A DNA stretch of 64,000 nt from Bin5 sp965221145 (GTDB lineage: Bacteria > Chloroflexota > Anaerolineae > Caldilineales > Caldilineaceae). The translations under genes and the position numbers were made by a program. The notes below the pieces were generated by a model that searched no databases, was not told the origin of the DNA, and saw nothing but the letters and a program-made list of their open reading frames with translations. The stretch lies in NCBI GenBank assembly GCA_965221145.1, contig OZ244877.1, positions 2,728,001 through 2,792,000 on the forward strand, in the 5' to 3' direction. Shown here piece by piece: positions 63,051-64,000 of the stretch (positions are counted from its first letter, which is position 1; each line of letters opens with the position of its first letter).

Positions 63051-63137
63051 TGAAAAGCTATTCTGCGTGGCGGTTTTTCTATCGGCTGTTTAGGCGCGAG
63101 AACCAAAGGAGAAAGTGCCTCTAGTCGACCATCGCAC

Positions 63138-63359
63138 CTAGTTGACGATAACCAGGAAGAGCACCCAGAGAAAACTGATTGAACTGATGATACTCACAGC
63201 CATGGCCAGGAAAAACCTGGGGCTGTATTTGTGCCGGAGGCGACGGCCGGGCTGCCACTTCACCGGCAGGAACGACCTCGACTTTACCGGCAGCATCGAT
63301 CTTGAGCGGCCTGGAGCCTTCTTGGGAGTGAAGCGTGGAACTGCGGCGTTGAAGGTCAT
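63138..63359 (-). CDS. Small single-span membrane protein, unknown function
   Basis: A 73-aa protein: a basic N-terminal half (PKKAPGRSRS, KWQPGRRLRHKY) and a C-terminal hydrophobic span (FFLAMAVSIISSISFLWVLFLVIV), i.e. cytosolic N-terminus and C-terminal anchor. ATG 63359 has AGGAGC at a good distance and a strong terminator follows, which supports this frame over an opposite-strand frame of similar length. No family recognised. Confidence 0.65.
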   Translation of the reverse strand: MTFNAAVPRFTPKKAPGRSRSMLPVKSRSFLPVKWQPGRRLRHKYSPRFFLAMAVSIISSISFLWVLFLVIVN

Positions 63360-63589
63360 GGTTGCGCTCCTCTTTGTCTGGGCTTCCATCTGACCTGTTT
63401 ACCTACCACCCACTATACACGAAAGACTTTCTCATGTCCATAGTACAATTGTGCCACATCAGCGCAATACTTGCAAATGCAGTTCTTATCGAAATTCAAC
63501 CGGCGAAAAACTCCCACGCTGGTTCGCTAGTTTAGCTTCATGTGACGAGAACACACCTCGCAGAGCCGGTTTCGGCTTCCAATCGCGTC

Positions 63590-63895
63590 TCAAAGAGGCC
63601 ACATGTCCTCCTCATCCAATGTTTCGTCCTCATCGTCGTCAAACTCCGGATCGCCGTCATCTACCCCATACAAACTCTCGTCCATGTCGTCTTCAAAGAT
63701 CGACTCTTCGCCGATCCACTCCAATTCTTTGTCTTCGCCCTCAGAACTTCCTGCGCCCGGCAATTCATCAGCCCATTCAATTTCGTCAAATGTAATGCAC
63801 GACAGCGTTGTCAGGTCCAACTCAATCTCATCGGCGTCACACCATCCGTTAAGCCAGAAACTACAGCGCTTCTGAGGGCAGCGAACCCGGCTCAT
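63590..63895 (-). CDS. Small acidic protein with N-terminal Cys cluster, unknown function
   Basis: A 101-aa protein. C6, C11, C19 and C33 (VRCPQKRCSFWLNGWC then LTTLSC) could bind a metal ion. The rest is strongly acidic (EFDDDEDETLDEEDMW), so pI is very low. GGGAGG precedes ATG 63895 and gives a compact start; the longer frame from 63937 is less likely. Comparable short proteins with CP-x3-C-x-F-W and a later acidic tail seem common in Anaerolineae-like genomes (from memory, not checked). Confidence 0.75.
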   Translation of the reverse strand: MSRVRCPQKRCSFWLNGWCDADEIELDLTTLSCITFDEIEWADELPGAGSSEGEDKELEWIGEESIFEDDMDESLYGVDDGDPEFDDDEDETLDEEDMWPL

Positions 63896-64000
63896 GCGGT
63901 TCCCTCCCAGGTAGCGAACTGTTTGGGCATCGCTCATTGCGTAGAATCCGCGAGGTGCGCCGCCCAGACACAGCAGTTAGATTCTTCCGAGTATAGCACG

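Noticed and set aside
63142..63393. Plus-strand frame overlapping the small membrane-protein gene
   Set aside because: The minus-strand frame has a ribosome site, a membrane segment and a terminator; the plus frame has none of these.

Overview
The window reads as a chromosome segment of an uncultured bacterium, most likely a Chloroflexota of the Anaerolineae/Caldilineales type. This is an inference from gene content (Thr/Pro-linker LysM lipoprotein, MltG, a long SMC, several phytanoyl-CoA-dioxygenase-like genes, sulfatases, small acidic Cys-motif protein), not from a marker-gene tree. Most of the DNA is GC-rich; a short AT-richer island lies near 19.3-19.9 kb.

Layout. 0-3 kb: 3'-truncated ccmF-like heme lyase and copper P-type ATPase CopA in one minus-strand operon. 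3.3-17.3 kb: a mostly plus-strand catabolic/uptake cluster with a dimethylformamidase-like protein, two PhyH dioxygenases, a PfkB kinase, a family 5 ABC solute-binding lipoprotein, two permeases, an amidohydrolase, a Rieske protein and a SIS-domain protein. It is interrupted at 10.7-12.4 kb by a minus-strand island of two damaged genes, a frameshifted PhyH and an N-terminally truncated permease. 17.4-19 kb: tRNA-Leu(TAA) with a near-consensus promoter, and mltG. 19.3-20.6 kb: two small AT-richer genes and one copy of a noncoding repeat. 20.6-24.3 kb: rmd and gmd (GDP-deoxyhexose synthesis) separated by an intact IS66-type element with an 8-bp target duplication. 24.5-31.7 kb: TIR/DUF4062-like protein, NUDIX hydrolase, pheT, RNase Z, a YfcE-like phosphoesterase and a LysM lipoprotein. 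31.7-36.6 kb: aldehyde dehydrogenase, PhyH and Gfo/Idh/MocA oxidoreductase, downstream of a sugar ABC transporter of which only the two ends remain around an IS1-family element. 36.9-38.4 kb: noncoding repeat mosaic. 38.4-47.1 kb: minus-strand sulfatase-like enzyme, polysaccharide deacetylase, DegT aminotransferase, two tandem paralogous sulfatases (with a 147-bp IS1-derived MITE between them) and another PhyH. 47.3-56.1 kb: mixed metabolic genes (F420/DDN-like, PyrK-like, P1 peptidase, SufE, methyltransferase, split XdhC, MobA-like transferase, TerC), a third repeat copy and a membrane protein. 56.4-60.1 kb: smc. 60.3-63.0 kb: a secreted protein with six 115-residue DUF4399-type repeats fused to cytochrome c. 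63.0-63.9 kb: two small minus-strand genes, one followed by an intrinsic terminator.

Functionally the window combines uptake and oxidation of small organic or sugar-derived compounds (PhyH, aldehyde dehydrogenase, oxidoreductase, ABC parts), desulfation/deacetylation of polysaccharides, and surface sugar synthesis. Mobile DNA has shaped it: an IS66 with TSD, an IS1 sitting on an apparent operon deletion, a matching MITE with TSD, and a dispersed noncoding repeat that carries a promoter-like sequence. The most novel observations are the IS1 deletion scar, the promoter-bearing repeat family, and the DUF4399-hexarepeat/cytochrome c fusion.
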